DNA of 64,000 nt from an uncultured Prevotellaceae bacterium (GCA_937898415.1 CALDLA010000121.1:26630-90629); one strand, 5' to 3'; shown: positions 44,085-52,845, counted from the first letter of the stretch. The notes: generated by a model from the sequence alone, not told the origin. Program-made: numbers and translations.

Positions 44085-45755
44085 TCATGTGTTTTGCCCC
44101 CATCCCGGCACCGCCAGCCTGCATAGCTCCGACTGTTCCTCGTCCATGCCGAGGTACGCCCTTTTGACCTGTTTGGAGCGTGGCAGCGCGTAGGTGATGG
44201 CATACATGTTCTTCGTTAGCTCCTGTGCCCTGTATATGGTTATCTCAGACTTGGCGGTTTTCAGGATGCGTTCCAGTTCCAGCATAACTGTGTAGGCTGT
44301 GAAGCAGATGCATATGTGTCCCTCTATCCTGTTACGCAGCCTGTGGTATATGGGACGAACGGCCAGGTCAAACTTATTCATCCTGAAGGCCCGCTCGATA
44401 AACCAGAGGTTGCCATAGTTCCCGATGACATCATCCTTTGAGAGGCCTGTGTTGGTGACGTAGCCCTTGATGCCGTCCCATGCAGCGTCTGCCTCATACT
44501 TCGCCATGTCGATGCTGATGCTTACCTCCCCCTCCATCTTGAGGTACTTGTTGTAGCCCCGGTTGTTGATGTGCTGCTTGGTGAGCTTGCCCTTGGCGAC
44601 CTTCTTCTCCAGCCTTGCCAGCCCTCGTTTCCGGTTGTGGGCATCTTTCTTTGCCCTCTTCTCGGTGCATGAGAGCACAAGTCGCACGCCTCCATCCTTC
44701 CGTATCTCCGTCACGTCACCGTATTTCATGTTCATGGCGAGTATCTGCTGCCTGACGGCCTCGGTCTCGTTCTTAGGCCTTGCACCTATGATGTACTGGT
44801 ATCCGTCCTTGGTCAGTTCCTCGATGTTCGCCTTGCTCAGAAGGCCTGAGTCTGCCACCACTATGGGCTTGTCGAAGCCGAAGCGGCCTGCGAGCTTCCG
44901 TATCAGCGGGATCATCGTGTGCCCCTCGGATATGTTGCCCTCGTATATCTCGTAGCCGATGGGGTTGCCGCCAGAGGCAACGAGCAGGCCCAGGAATATC
45001 TGCGGGCAGGAATGCTTGCCATCCTTGGAGAATCCGCACTTACGCAGGTCATCCTCCTCCGCAGCCTCAAAATACAGCGTCGTCATGTCATAGAAACAGA
45101 CGGACACCTCGCCGCCGACCATCTTCTTTGTGTATGCGTAGGCTATGTTTTCCACGAGGGTCTTGAAATCGTCTGGCTTGGGTTTGGCAGGCACTGCCGC
45201 CTCCCTGGCTGGCTCGGTCTTGTCTGCGCCGTCTGCTTTCCCTTCCTTTGCTGGCTCACTTGTGCATTCCTCGCTTTCTTTGCCCTCTTCTTTTCGGTAG
45301 CACAAATTGTCAAGGAAACGGTATATCTGGTCAACGCTGTAGGACACATGCAGGTAACGCTCCAGATAGTCCACCGTCTTCAGTTTGCTTCCGGGGTTGA
45401 ACAGGCGACAGATGACGATGTTGCGGAACATCTCGTTGCTGATGGCGTTGTAGCCTATGCGGTCGAAGAGCGTACCGAACACAAGCTCAGGGCCAATGAC
45501 CTGCACCTGGGCATTGTTCAGAGTGCGGACGAAACCGTCTATCACCTCCTCCTCTTCATATATGTGGGGCAGCGAAGGTCCCTCCATCTCCTGAATGAAG
45601 GAAGAGGCTTGCTGCATCAGCTTCTCCATCGCAGCAGTGTCGTTGGGAAAGGCGGAACCAAACGACTTGACTAACCGCTGCTTGCGGTTCTTCGTGGTAG
45701 TGAGGACAAACACGCTGACAGTCCCTGACTTGTTAGGCTTCTTGCGGATAAACAT
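44085..45755 (-). CDS. IS1634-family DDE transposase
   Basis: 556 residues. Catalytic motifs are FYDMTTLYFE (Asp about 223), VVADSGLLSKAN (Asp about 302) and a C-terminal YGNLWFIERAFRMNK with the Glu. It appears intact. Residues about 155-196 form a hydrophilic Glu/Lys/Ala/Pro-rich stretch (EEGKESEECTSEP...) that looks like a flexible insert between the N-terminal and catalytic parts. The promoter lies so close to the ATG that the mRNA is probably leaderless. The gene fills almost the whole element. Confidence 0.93.
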   Translation of the reverse strand: MFIRKKPNKSGTVSVFVLTTTKNRKQRLVKSFGSAFPNDTAAMEKLMQQASSFIQEMEGPSLPHIYEEEEVIDGFVRTLNNAQVQVIGPELVFGTLFDRIGYNAISNEMFRNIVICRLFNPGSKLKTVDYLERYLHVSYSVDQIYRFLDNLCYRKEEGKESEECTSEPAKEGKADGADKTEPAREAAVPAKPKPDDFKTLVENIAYAYTKKMVGGEVSVCFYDMTTLYFEAAEEDDLRKCGFSKDGKHSCPQIFLGLLVASGGNPIGYEIYEGNISEGHTMIPLIRKLAGRFGFDKPIVVADSGLLSKANIEELTKDGYQYIIGARPKNETEAVRQQILAMNMKYGDVTEIRKDGGVRLVLSCTEKRAKKDAHNRKRGLARLEKKVAKGKLTKQHINNRGYNKYLKMEGEVSISIDMAKYEADAAWDGIKGYVTNTGLSKDDVIGNYGNLWFIERAFRMNKFDLAVRPIYHRLRNRIEGHICICFTAYTVMLELERILKTAKSEITIYRAQELTKNMYAITYALPRSKQVKRAYLGMDEEQSELCRLAVPGWGQNT

Positions 45756-45759
45756 GATG

Positions 45760-45767
45760 CAAAGTTA
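45760..45767 (-). promoter_or_regulatory. transposase promoter giving a probable leaderless transcript
   Basis: TAACTTTG on the minus strand ends only 4 nt before the ATG (CATC between), and TTG lies 20 nt upstream. Transcription usually begins about 5-7 nt after this box, that is at or next to the start codon. Confidence 0.65.
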
Positions 45768-45860
45768 GCACGGGTCACTCACTTTTCCAACTTTTCGGCA
45801 CACAACTGCCTGATTTTTGGGATAGTTTAAAATTTGAGGCAAAGGGGCGCGGAAAACAGG

Positions 45861-46008
45861 AAGGGCGTGGTCATCAACTTCCAGCCCGAGTCCGCCGACT
45901 ACGACGAGGACAAGCTGACCAAGAAGCAGCTGAAGTCCGAGACCACCTTCGAGCTGAACGACTACGTGATTGTCCACTACAAGACGGTCGACGGTCAGAC
46001 GGTGTCCT
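45861..46008 (+). repeat. right copy of the 148-bp target duplication
   Basis: Begins AAGGGCGTGGTCATC and ends GGTGTCCT, directly after the right terminal inverted repeat. It continues in frame into the original 3' end of the HU-like gene. Confidence 0.95.
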
Positions 46009-46086
46009 ACCAGGAGCGCACGCCCATCCGCCAGCTGAAGGTCAAGAATGCTGAGCCCGATCCGGAGCCGGAGCCCTAAGGCTCCT

Positions 46087-46194
46087 TGGTTGACGAGTTG
46101 ACGAGTTGACAGGTTGACAAGTTGATGGTTGACGAGTTGACGAGTTGATCCACCAACTACTAACAACTTGTCAACCAACAACTCGTCAACCAAC
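46087..46194 (+). repeat. GAGTTGAC tandem repeat forming a hairpin after the HU-like gene
   Basis: About eight units of GAGTTGAC or variants (46087-46149) are followed by the complementary series (AACTTGTCAACC, CAACTCGTCAACC) at 46165-46194. A long stem can form and probably acts as the transcript end of the HU-like gene. Confidence 0.75.
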
Positions 46195-46205
46195 TACTAA
46201 AAACA

Positions 46206-46307
46206 ATGAAGAAGCGAATCATTGAGATTGCGGTGAAGATTTTTGTGAAATATTTGGCTGTTTTAAATTATATTGTTATTTTTGCCAACACATCACGGAA
46301 GACTTAA
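46206..46307 (+). CDS. 33-residue basic amphipathic peptide, 'smalltalk'-like
   Basis: MKKRIIEIAVKIFVKYLAVL... ending NTSRKT. Bacteroidetes HU-like genes are often followed by a tiny ORF annotated as a smalltalk protein, with a similar Lys-Lys start and a hydrophobic helix. Position 126 nt after the HU-like gene and the composition fit. The C-terminus does not match what I remember of that family. It is short, so chance is possible. Confidence 0.4.
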   Translation: MKKRIIEIAVKIFVKYLAVLNYIVIFANTSRKT

Positions 46308-46316
46308 AGTAATAAT

Positions 46317-46377
46317 TATCGTTCATTTCATCAGAAAAATGTTTCATTGCAACATATTTTGCACGGGATGAACGATA
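46317..46377. promoter_or_regulatory. putative regulator site upstream of the fructan susC
   Basis: Inverted repeat TATCGTTCAT (46317-46326) and ATGAACGATA (46368-46377). The left half extends to ATCGTTCATTTCATCA, which recurs inverted upstream of the GH32 gene (55393-55408) with 14 of 16 bases matching. Candidate binding site of the sensor-AraC protein. Confidence 0.5.
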
Positions 46378-46405
46378 TTTTCAATATAGAAATAGGATTA
46401 GTGCG

Positions 46406-46413
46406 TACTTTTG
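46406..46413 (+). promoter_or_regulatory. -7 box of the fructan susCD operon
   Basis: TACTTTTG, 48 nt before the ATG at 46462. A TTG-initiated frame beginning at 46411 overlaps this box and is rejected as the gene start. Confidence 0.7.
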
Positions 46414-46461
46414 CAGCAGAAATCGCAAACAAGAGTATTAACAACTAAAAACGTAAAGCAA

Positions 46462-49400
46462 ATGAAACAAACGAAACGATTCATTCTGAGTTTCCTCGCT
46501 CTGATGCTGTGTACAATAATGTACGCGCAAACGGAGGTGACGGGAACGGTGGTCGATGAAACCGGCGAAGGCGTTATCGGTGCGACGGTGAAGGAGAAAG
46601 GTACGTCGAACGGTACGGTGACCGACTTCGAGGGTAACTTCAAGATCAAAGTGAACGAGGGCACCATTCTCGTCATCTCGTACATCGGGTATCAGACATT
46701 GGAGGTGCCAGCCCAGCGCGGTATGAAGGTAACCATGAAGGATGATGCTGAGGTGCTGCAGGAAGTGGTGGTGACTGGTTATACCACCCAGCGCAAGGCC
46801 GACCTGACGGGTGCCATATCGACGGTGAGCGTCGACGAGATAGCCAAGCAAAACGAGAACAACCCGATGAAGGCCCTGCAGGGTCGCGTGCCGGGCATGA
46901 ATATCCAGGCCGACGGTAACCCGAGCGGTGCCGCGACTGTACGCATCCGCGGTGTGGGAACGCTGAACGACAACGACCCGCTCTACATCATTGACGGTGT
47001 GCCCACGAAGGCCGGCATGCACGAACTGAACGGTAACGACATCGAGAGCATCCAGGTGTTGAAGGATGCCGCCTCGGCCAGCATCTACGGAAGCCGCGCC
47101 GCCAACGGTGTCATCATCATCACGACGAAGAAGGGCAAGGACGGCAAGGTGAAGGTGAACTTTGACGGCTCGGTGGCTGCCTCGTTCTATACCAATAAGA
47201 TTGAGACGATGAACGCCAGCGAGTGGGGCCGAGCTTTCTGGCAGGCTAACGTCAACGACGGACTGAATCCCAACAACAATAACGTGGGCTATAACTACGA
47301 CTGGACGTACAACGCTAAGGGCAACCCTGTGCTGAACGGCATGACGATGAACATGTTCCTCGACGAGAACGGTACGGTACGCGCTGGCGACACCGACTGG
47401 TTCGACGAGATTACCCGCACGGGTGTCGTTCAGCAATACAACCTCTCGGTGAGCAATGGCTCGGAGAAGGGCACTTCGTTCTTCAGCGTGGGCTACTATG
47501 ACAATGAGGGCACCATCAAGGACACCTGGTTCAACCGCCTCTCAGCCCGTGCCAACAACGACTTCAAGCTCTTCGAAGGTGCTGTCACCATCGGCGAGAA
47601 CTTCACGATTAACCGCACGAAGGGCGTCGATGCCCCTGGCGGTGTGCTGGAGCATGCCTTGGAGTTCAACCCCAACTTCCCCATCTACGCCGAGAATGGC
47701 AAGTACGCCCAGGCTCTCGGTGCCTACTCTGAGCGTGAGAATCCGCTGAGCATGATTGCCAACTCGAAAGACAACGAATATACGCAGTGGCGCTCGTTCG
47801 GCGATGTCCATCTGAGCGTTACACCGTTTAAGAACTTCATGCTGCGCACCACCCTCGGTATGGACTATACTCAGAAAGCGCAGCGCTTCTTCACCTACCC
47901 AATAGAGAACGGCAAGGTGAGGCGCACCGACTCGGCTGCCGAGAGCAAGCAAGAGCACTGGATGCGCTGGATGTGGAACGCCATTGCCACCTACAATCTG
48001 GAGATCGGCAAGCATCGTGGCGACGCAATGGCCGGTATAGAGCTGAACCGTCAGGACTATACGTGGGAGAGTGCCAAGCGCTACGAACTGGCCATCCTGA
48101 ATACCGACTATATGTGGCCCAGCGCAGGTGCGGGCAAGCAGCTGGCCGAGGGCAGCGGCGACGGCTTCTCGCTGGTGTCGTTCTTCGGCAAGGTGAACTA
48201 CACCTACGATGACAAGTACCTGGCCTCGCTGACCATCCGTCGTGACGGCTCCAGCCGCTTCGGTACGAACAACCAGTACGGTACGTTCCCCTCAGTGAGT
48301 GCAGGCTGGCGACTCTCGCAGGAGAAGTTCATGCAGGACGTGAAGTGGCTCGACAACCTGAAGGTGCGCTACTCATGGGGACAGACGGGTAACCAGGAAA
48401 TCTCGAACACCGCCCGCTACACCCTGTATAAGTCGGTAGTATCGACAGGTCTTTGGGGCAGCGGTCAGGCAGGCACCTCTTACGACATCGCCGGCAGGAA
48501 CGGCGGCTACGACCTTGCCAACGGCTACGTACGCACCCAGCGCGGCAACGACGACATCAAGTGGGAAACCACTACTCAGAACAATATCGGCCTCGACTTC
48601 GCTGTCTTGGGGAATGAGGTCTATGGCTCGTTCGACTGGTTCAACAAGAAGACCACCGACATCCTGCTCTTCATGGAGGGCATCGCCGCCATGGGCGAGG
48701 GCAGCGGCCAGTGGATTAACGCCGGCGAGGTGAAGAACAACGGTTGGGAACTCTCCATCGGCTACCGCCACAGTCTCGCCAACGGCCTCTCGTGGGACAT
48801 CAACGGCAACATCAGCAGCTACACCAACGAGGTGACCAAACTGCCTGAGACCGTCGCTGCCAACGGCAAGTACGGCGGCAATGGCGTGAAGAGCGTCGTC
48901 GGCCACCCGATGTTCTCGCAGGTGGGTTACATCGCCGACGGCATCTTCAAGAGTCAGGAGGAGATTGACAACCACGCCCGTCAGGAGGGTGCCGGTCTGG
49001 GCCGCATCCGCTACAAGGACCTCAACGGCGACGGCATCATCACCGAGGCCGACCAGGACTGGATCTACGACCCGACGCCCGACTTTACATGGGGTCTGAA
49101 CATCTACCTGCAGTATAAGGACTTCGACCTGACGATGTTCTGGCAGGGCGTGCAGGGTGTTGACGTCGATTGTCGCGGCTATAAGTCGCAGACTGATTTC
49201 TGGGCCAACTCGGCCATCAACGTTCCCTATCTGAACAAGGGCGTACGTGCCCTCGACGCCTGGAGCCCCACGAACCCCGGCAGCGACATTCCCGCCCTGA
49301 CCACAAGTGACACCAACAATGAGGGCCGCGTCAGCAGCTACTACATCGAGAACGGCTCTTACGCCAAGCTGCGCACCATCCAGTTGGGCTACAACCTGCC

Positions 49401-49569
49401 CAAGAGCGTCACCGACAAACTGAAGATGGACCGCATCCGCGTCTATGCCTCGGCCCAGAACCTGCTCACCATCAAGAGCAACAAGTTCACGGGCAACGAC
49501 CCTGAGAACCCCGGATTCGGCTATCCCATTCCTCTCAACCTCACCTTCGGACTGAACGTAGGATTCTGA
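46462..49569 (+). CDS. SusC-like TonB-dependent transporter (fructan)
   Basis: 1035 residues from ATG 46462. Signal peptide (MKQTKRFILSFLALMLCTIMYAQ), carboxypeptidase-regulatory-like domain (about 24-98, GTVVDETGEGVIGATVKEKG), EVVVTGYTTQ TonB-box-like segment, plug (VRIRGVGTLNDNDPLYIIDGVP), and a barrel ending LNLTFGLNVGF. Fructan specificity is inferred from the co-directional GH32, transporter and fructokinase genes. The susD partner follows after a 37-nt microrepeat spacer. Confidence 0.93.
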   Translation: MKQTKRFILSFLALMLCTIMYAQTEVTGTVVDETGEGVIGATVKEKGTSNGTVTDFEGNFKIKVNEGTILVISYIGYQTLEVPAQRGMKVTMKDDAEVLQEVVVTGYTTQRKADLTGAISTVSVDEIAKQNENNPMKALQGRVPGMNIQADGNPSGAATVRIRGVGTLNDNDPLYIIDGVPTKAGMHELNGNDIESIQVLKDAASASIYGSRAANGVIIITTKKGKDGKVKVNFDGSVAASFYTNKIETMNASEWGRAFWQANVNDGLNPNNNNVGYNYDWTYNAKGNPVLNGMTMNMFLDENGTVRAGDTDWFDEITRTGVVQQYNLSVSNGSEKGTSFFSVGYYDNEGTIKDTWFNRLSARANNDFKLFEGAVTIGENFTINRTKGVDAPGGVLEHALEFNPNFPIYAENGKYAQALGAYSERENPLSMIANSKDNEYTQWRSFGDVHLSVTPFKNFMLRTTLGMDYTQKAQRFFTYPIENGKVRRTDSAAESKQEHWMRWMWNAIATYNLEIGKHRGDAMAGIELNRQDYTWESAKRYELAILNTDYMWPSAGAGKQLAEGSGDGFSLVSFFGKVNYTYDDKYLASLTIRRDGSSRFGTNNQYGTFPSVSAGWRLSQEKFMQDVKWLDNLKVRYSWGQTGNQEISNTARYTLYKSVVSTGLWGSGQAGTSYDIAGRNGGYDLANGYVRTQRGNDDIKWETTTQNNIGLDFAVLGNEVYGSFDWFNKKTTDILLFMEGIAAMGEGSGQWINAGEVKNNGWELSIGYRHSLANGLSWDINGNISSYTNEVTKLPETVAANGKYGGNGVKSVVGHPMFSQVGYIADGIFKSQEEIDNHARQEGAGLGRIRYKDLNGDGIITEADQDWIYDPTPDFTWGLNIYLQYKDFDLTMFWQGVQGVDVDCRGYKSQTDFWANSAINVPYLNKGVRALDAWSPTNPGSDIPALTTSDTNNEGRVSSYYIENGSYAKLRTIQLGYNLPKSVTDKLKMDRIRVYASAQNLLTIKSNKFTGNDPENPGFGYPIPLNLTFGLNVGF

Positions 49570-49574
49570 TATCA

Positions 49575-49606
49575 AATTAGAAATTAGTCATTAGCAATTA
49601 GTAATT
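49575..49606 (+). repeat. AATTAGA/AATTAGT microrepeat spacer
   Basis: 7-nt units (AATTAGA, AATTAGT, CATTAGC, AATTAGT) occupy almost all of the gap between susC and susD and run into the ATG. Confidence 0.85.
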
Positions 49607-51349
49607 ATGATTACCAAGATATATAAAACAATCTGCGCAATCTGCGTAATCAGTGGTTTGACAGCATGCTCCGACTTCTTGGAAGAGCAGGTGCCGCAGG
49701 CCACACTGACTCAGGACGAAGTGAAGCAGCCTGAGTACATCGACAACGTGCTCATCTCTGCCTACGCAGGACTTCTGTCCATCGAGGACATGAACGCCTC
49801 GTTCTCACTCTGGAACTACGACACCCGCTCGGACGATGCCTACGTTGGTGGCAGCTCGTTCAGCGATGGCGAACCTTTCCACCGCCTTGAGATGGGCATT
49901 GGTATAGATACCGGCGACTGGCCCTTCAACTCCATCTGGAACAAGCTCTACCAGTATCTGTCGCGTGTCAGCCTGTCGCTCGATGTCCTCGCCAGTTCAG
50001 ACCAGGAGAATGCCACCATCCAGCAACGTACCGCCGAGATGAAGTTCCTCCGTGCCTACGGCCACTTCCAGCTGAAGCGCCTGTTCAAGAAGATTCCGTT
50101 TGTGAACAAGCTGAACATGACGGAAGAGGACTATAACAATCTCTCGAATACGGAATATACCAATGACGAGGGCTGGCAGCAGATCATCAACGACCTGGAG
50201 GATGCCTACGCTGTGCTCCCCGCCGTGCAGGCTGAGAAGGGCCGTCCCACGAAGGCTGCCGCTGCCGCCTTCCTGGCCAAGGTGTACCTCTATAAGGCTT
50301 ACCATCAGGACGATGCCAACAGCAATCAGGTGACCGCCATCAACGCCGACGACCTGCAGAAGGTGCTCGAATACACCGCCACAAACATCTACACCGGCTA
50401 CGGCCTCGAACCCGACCTGCACAACAACTTCCGCCCCGAAGAGCAGTACGAGAACGGCAAGGAGAGCCTCTGGGCCATCCAGTACTCGAAGAACGACGGT
50501 ACTACATACGGCAACCTGAACTTCTCGAATCGCCTCATCGTGCCCTGCATCCCCAAGGTTCACGACAGCGGCTGCGACTTCTACAAGCCCTCTCATAATC
50601 TGGTCAACGCCTATCGCACCAACAGCGACGGTCTGCCCATGCTCGACACGTTTGCCGACAAGGACTACACCGTTGGCTCGGCTGAGACCGTCGACCCCCG
50701 CCTGTTCATCACCGTCGGCATCCCTGGTACTCCTTATATGTACAACACCAGCTTCATGATCAGCGAGACCAATGCCTGGAGCCGCTCGGGTGGCACCTAC
50801 GGCTACTACGTGTCGCTGAAGCAGAACGTTGACCCTGCCCTGACCGACAGCTATCTCTTCCTCTGCGACTCGCAATGGGCCACCTCGATGAACCGCGTGG
50901 TGCTGCGCTATGCCGACGTGCTGCTGATGCGTGCCGAAGCCCTCGCCCAACTGGGACAGACCGCCGAGGCCATCGCCCTGGTGAATCAGGTGCGCGACCG
51001 TGCCGCCACGCTGACCACCGCCAGCGTTGTCTCGAACTATCCGAACAAGTACGGCATCCACTTTGCAGTAGGCAAGTACAACGGAACATACTCGAAGGAT
51101 GATGTCATAAAAATCATCAAGATGGAGCGCCGACTGGAACTGGCTTTGGAGAGTGAGCGTTTCTTCGACCTCGTGCGCTGGGGCGATGCCGCTACCGTCA
51201 TCAACAAGTTCTACAGCACGGAGAGCGAGACGATGAACTTCCTCGCCGGCTCGCAGTTCACGGCCAACAAGAACGAATACCTGCCCATCCCCAAGGAGCA
51301 AATGGCAGCCTCTAACGGACACTACACCCAGAACTGTGGACAGTGGTAA
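49607..51349 (+). CDS. SusD-like glycan-binding lipoprotein (fructan)
   Basis: 580 residues, lipobox SGLTACSD. RagB/SusD family: helical repeats (TAEMKFLRAYGHFQLKRLFKKIP), and IIKMERRLELALESERFFDLVRWGDAATVINKFY near the C-terminus is the SusD signature. The signal peptide core (CAICVIS) is encoded by tandem 9-nt repeats (ATCTGCGCA, ATCTGCGTA), the same sequence as in the next gene. Pairs with the SusC upstream to bind and import fructo-oligosaccharides. Confidence 0.93.
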   Translation: MITKIYKTICAICVISGLTACSDFLEEQVPQATLTQDEVKQPEYIDNVLISAYAGLLSIEDMNASFSLWNYDTRSDDAYVGGSSFSDGEPFHRLEMGIGIDTGDWPFNSIWNKLYQYLSRVSLSLDVLASSDQENATIQQRTAEMKFLRAYGHFQLKRLFKKIPFVNKLNMTEEDYNNLSNTEYTNDEGWQQIINDLEDAYAVLPAVQAEKGRPTKAAAAAFLAKVYLYKAYHQDDANSNQVTAINADDLQKVLEYTATNIYTGYGLEPDLHNNFRPEEQYENGKESLWAIQYSKNDGTTYGNLNFSNRLIVPCIPKVHDSGCDFYKPSHNLVNAYRTNSDGLPMLDTFADKDYTVGSAETVDPRLFITVGIPGTPYMYNTSFMISETNAWSRSGGTYGYYVSLKQNVDPALTDSYLFLCDSQWATSMNRVVLRYADVLLMRAEALAQLGQTAEAIALVNQVRDRAATLTTASVVSNYPNKYGIHFAVGKYNGTYSKDDVIKIIKMERRLELALESERFFDLVRWGDAATVINKFYSTESETMNFLAGSQFTANKNEYLPIPKEQMAASNGHYTQNCGQW

Positions 51350-51353
51350 TTGA

Positions 51354-51390
51354 AGTGAATAGTGAATAGTGAAAAGTGAAAAGTGAATAA
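51354..51390 (+). repeat. AGTGAAT/AGTGAAA microrepeat spacer
   Basis: Five 7-nt units (AGTGAAT, AGTGAAT, AGTGAAA, AGTGAAA, AGTGAAT) between susD and the lipoprotein gene. Confidence 0.9.
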
Positions 51391-51395
51391 GAATT

Positions 51396-52787
51396 ATGAA
51401 AACAATATATAGCATTATCTGCGCAATCTGCATCATCTGCGGTTTTTGCGCTTGTAGCAACGACGACCATACAGGCTCAATTGATGTCAGTGGTGCTTGC
51501 TTTGTAGAGAGATTGGTGCTCAACGGACAGTACGAGGGTCTCATCAATACAGAGAAGCGTCAGGTGAAGATAAAGGTACCCGTAGACTTCGACCAGAAGC
51601 GCGACATGGAGATTACCGCTTTGACGGTATCGCCCGGTGCCAAGGCCAATTTGAAGGTGGGCGACCACCTGAATTTCGACGCCGACCGCAATCTGCACGT
51701 CACTAACGGCGACCTGGTGATGGATTATCAGCTGAGCGTCCGCAACGATGAAGCACTCCTCACGCTCTTCATGCTCGAAGGCGTCAAGGGTGCCATCAAC
51801 CAGCAGGACAAGACCGTCACCGTCTCGGTCATGGCCAACAGCGGTATCGACCTCACCAATGCCACCTTCGAGGTGGAGTGCAGCGAGGACGCCACGTGCT
51901 CTCCCGCCAGTGGTACGAAGGGTAACTTCACGGAGCCTTTCCAGATTGTCCTGAACGACAATACGGCAACTACCGTCTATACGGTTTATGTAACCATGAT
52001 TCAGAACCCCGTCGCCCTCTTCGTCGGCGAGGCCGAGAACATCGAACTGCTGAACGACGAGGAGAAGGCCGCCGCCAAGTGGCTGACGGGTAACATCGCC
52101 AGCGCGGCCTACGCCTCATGGAGCGACGTGGCCAGTGGTAATATCTCGCTCGACGAGTGCCGCCTCATCTTCTTCCACCGCCATTGCTCCAGCTACGGCA
52201 ACTACAACGGCTTCGCCGAGGCTGAGACGGGCGCCATGACCGCATTGGCCCGCATGAAGGAGTTCTGGCAGAAGGGCGGTGCCTTCGTACTGGGTCGCTC
52301 GGCTGTGAACTACGCCATCGCCCTGGGCGCCATGCCTGAGGATGCCTATCCCAACAATGTATGGGGTGGCGGAGGCGGCGAAGGCTCCGACCTGATGGGT
52401 GACGACCCCTGGCATACCTTTGCCTACGACATCACGCACCCGCTGTGGAAGGACCTCAAGACTTATCCAGGTGCTGCCGACAATGCCATCTACACACTCG
52501 ACAACGGCTACACCATCTGCAACACCACATCGCAGTACGGATTCTGGGACACATACGCTGGTGGTAAGGATGCCGTGGAAGCTAAGACTGGCGGTCGGGC
52601 TCTGACTGGCGACAACAGCGTGAACGCATGGGAATTGAAGGCCTATAGCGGCGAGTATGGCAAGGGTGGCATCATCTGCCTCGGCTCAGGTCTCTACGAC
52701 TGGAACTCTCCTACTCCTTACGAGTCGAACTATCACGACAATATGGGCAAGATCATGCTCAACGCGTTCGACTATCTTACGAAGTAA
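51396..52787 (+). CDS. surface glycan-binding lipoprotein of the fructan locus (DUF4960-like)
   Basis: 463 residues, lipobox FCACSND. Ig-like domains (about 30-210) precede a C-terminal domain (about 215-463; NPVALFVGEAENIELLNDEEKAAAKWL ... GKGGIICLGSGLYDWNSPTPYESNYHDN). The latter resembles DUF4960 of the BT1761-type protein next to SusCD in levan and inulin loci. Likely extracellular and fructan-binding; no catalytic motif recognised. The signal peptide is encoded by 9-nt repeats shared with the SusD gene. Confidence 0.78.
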   Translation: MKTIYSIICAICIICGFCACSNDDHTGSIDVSGACFVERLVLNGQYEGLINTEKRQVKIKVPVDFDQKRDMEITALTVSPGAKANLKVGDHLNFDADRNLHVTNGDLVMDYQLSVRNDEALLTLFMLEGVKGAINQQDKTVTVSVMANSGIDLTNATFEVECSEDATCSPASGTKGNFTEPFQIVLNDNTATTVYTVYVTMIQNPVALFVGEAENIELLNDEEKAAAKWLTGNIASAAYASWSDVASGNISLDECRLIFFHRHCSSYGNYNGFAEAETGAMTALARMKEFWQKGGAFVLGRSAVNYAIALGAMPEDAYPNNVWGGGGGEGSDLMGDDPWHTFAYDITHPLWKDLKTYPGAADNAIYTLDNGYTICNTTSQYGFWDTYAGGKDAVEAKTGGRALTGDNSVNAWELKAYSGEYGKGGIICLGSGLYDWNSPTPYESNYHDNMGKIMLNAFDYLTK

Positions 52788-52788
52788 A

Positions 52789-52843
52789 TTAAGAGTTAAG
52801 AATTAAGAGTTAAGAGTTAAGAATTAAGAAATAAGAGTTAAGA
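52789..52843 (+). repeat. GAGTTAA/GAATTAA microrepeat spacer
   Basis: Seven or more 7-nt units of GAGTTAA, GAATTAA or GAAATAA fill the gap before the GH32-like gene. Confidence 0.9.
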
Positions 52844-52845
52844 TT

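Larger units (their letters stand above)
44063..45860 (-). mobile_element. IS1634-family insertion sequence, 1798 bp
   Basis: Perfect 13-bp terminal inverted repeats: CCTGTTTTCCGCG at 44063-44075 and its complement at 45848-45860. One transposase gene lies on the minus strand. Flanked on both sides by a 148-bp direct repeat of the HU-like gene. IS1634-type elements are known for very long and variable target duplications, and this fits. The single mismatch between the two copies suggests the insertion is recent. Confidence 0.93.
43591..46079 (+). pseudogene. HU-like DNA-binding protein gene split by an insertion sequence
   Basis: The first part (43591-44062) encodes MAVSNKLTMLVDLYKNNN... through VDGQTVS, a Bacteroidetes HU/IHF-like protein. 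The remaining tail (46009-46079) encodes QERTPIRQLKVKNAEPDPEPEP and lies beyond the insertion sequence. Joining the two and removing one 148-bp repeat gives a clean 180-codon gene. As it stands, the left part reads into the element and ends at 44193 with about 43 foreign residues (SSCFPRWVTHVF...), replacing only the charged proline-rich tail. The HU core may therefore still be made, and 'broken' refers to the C-terminus. The duplicated part on the right (45861-46008) has no start of its own. Confidence 0.9.
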
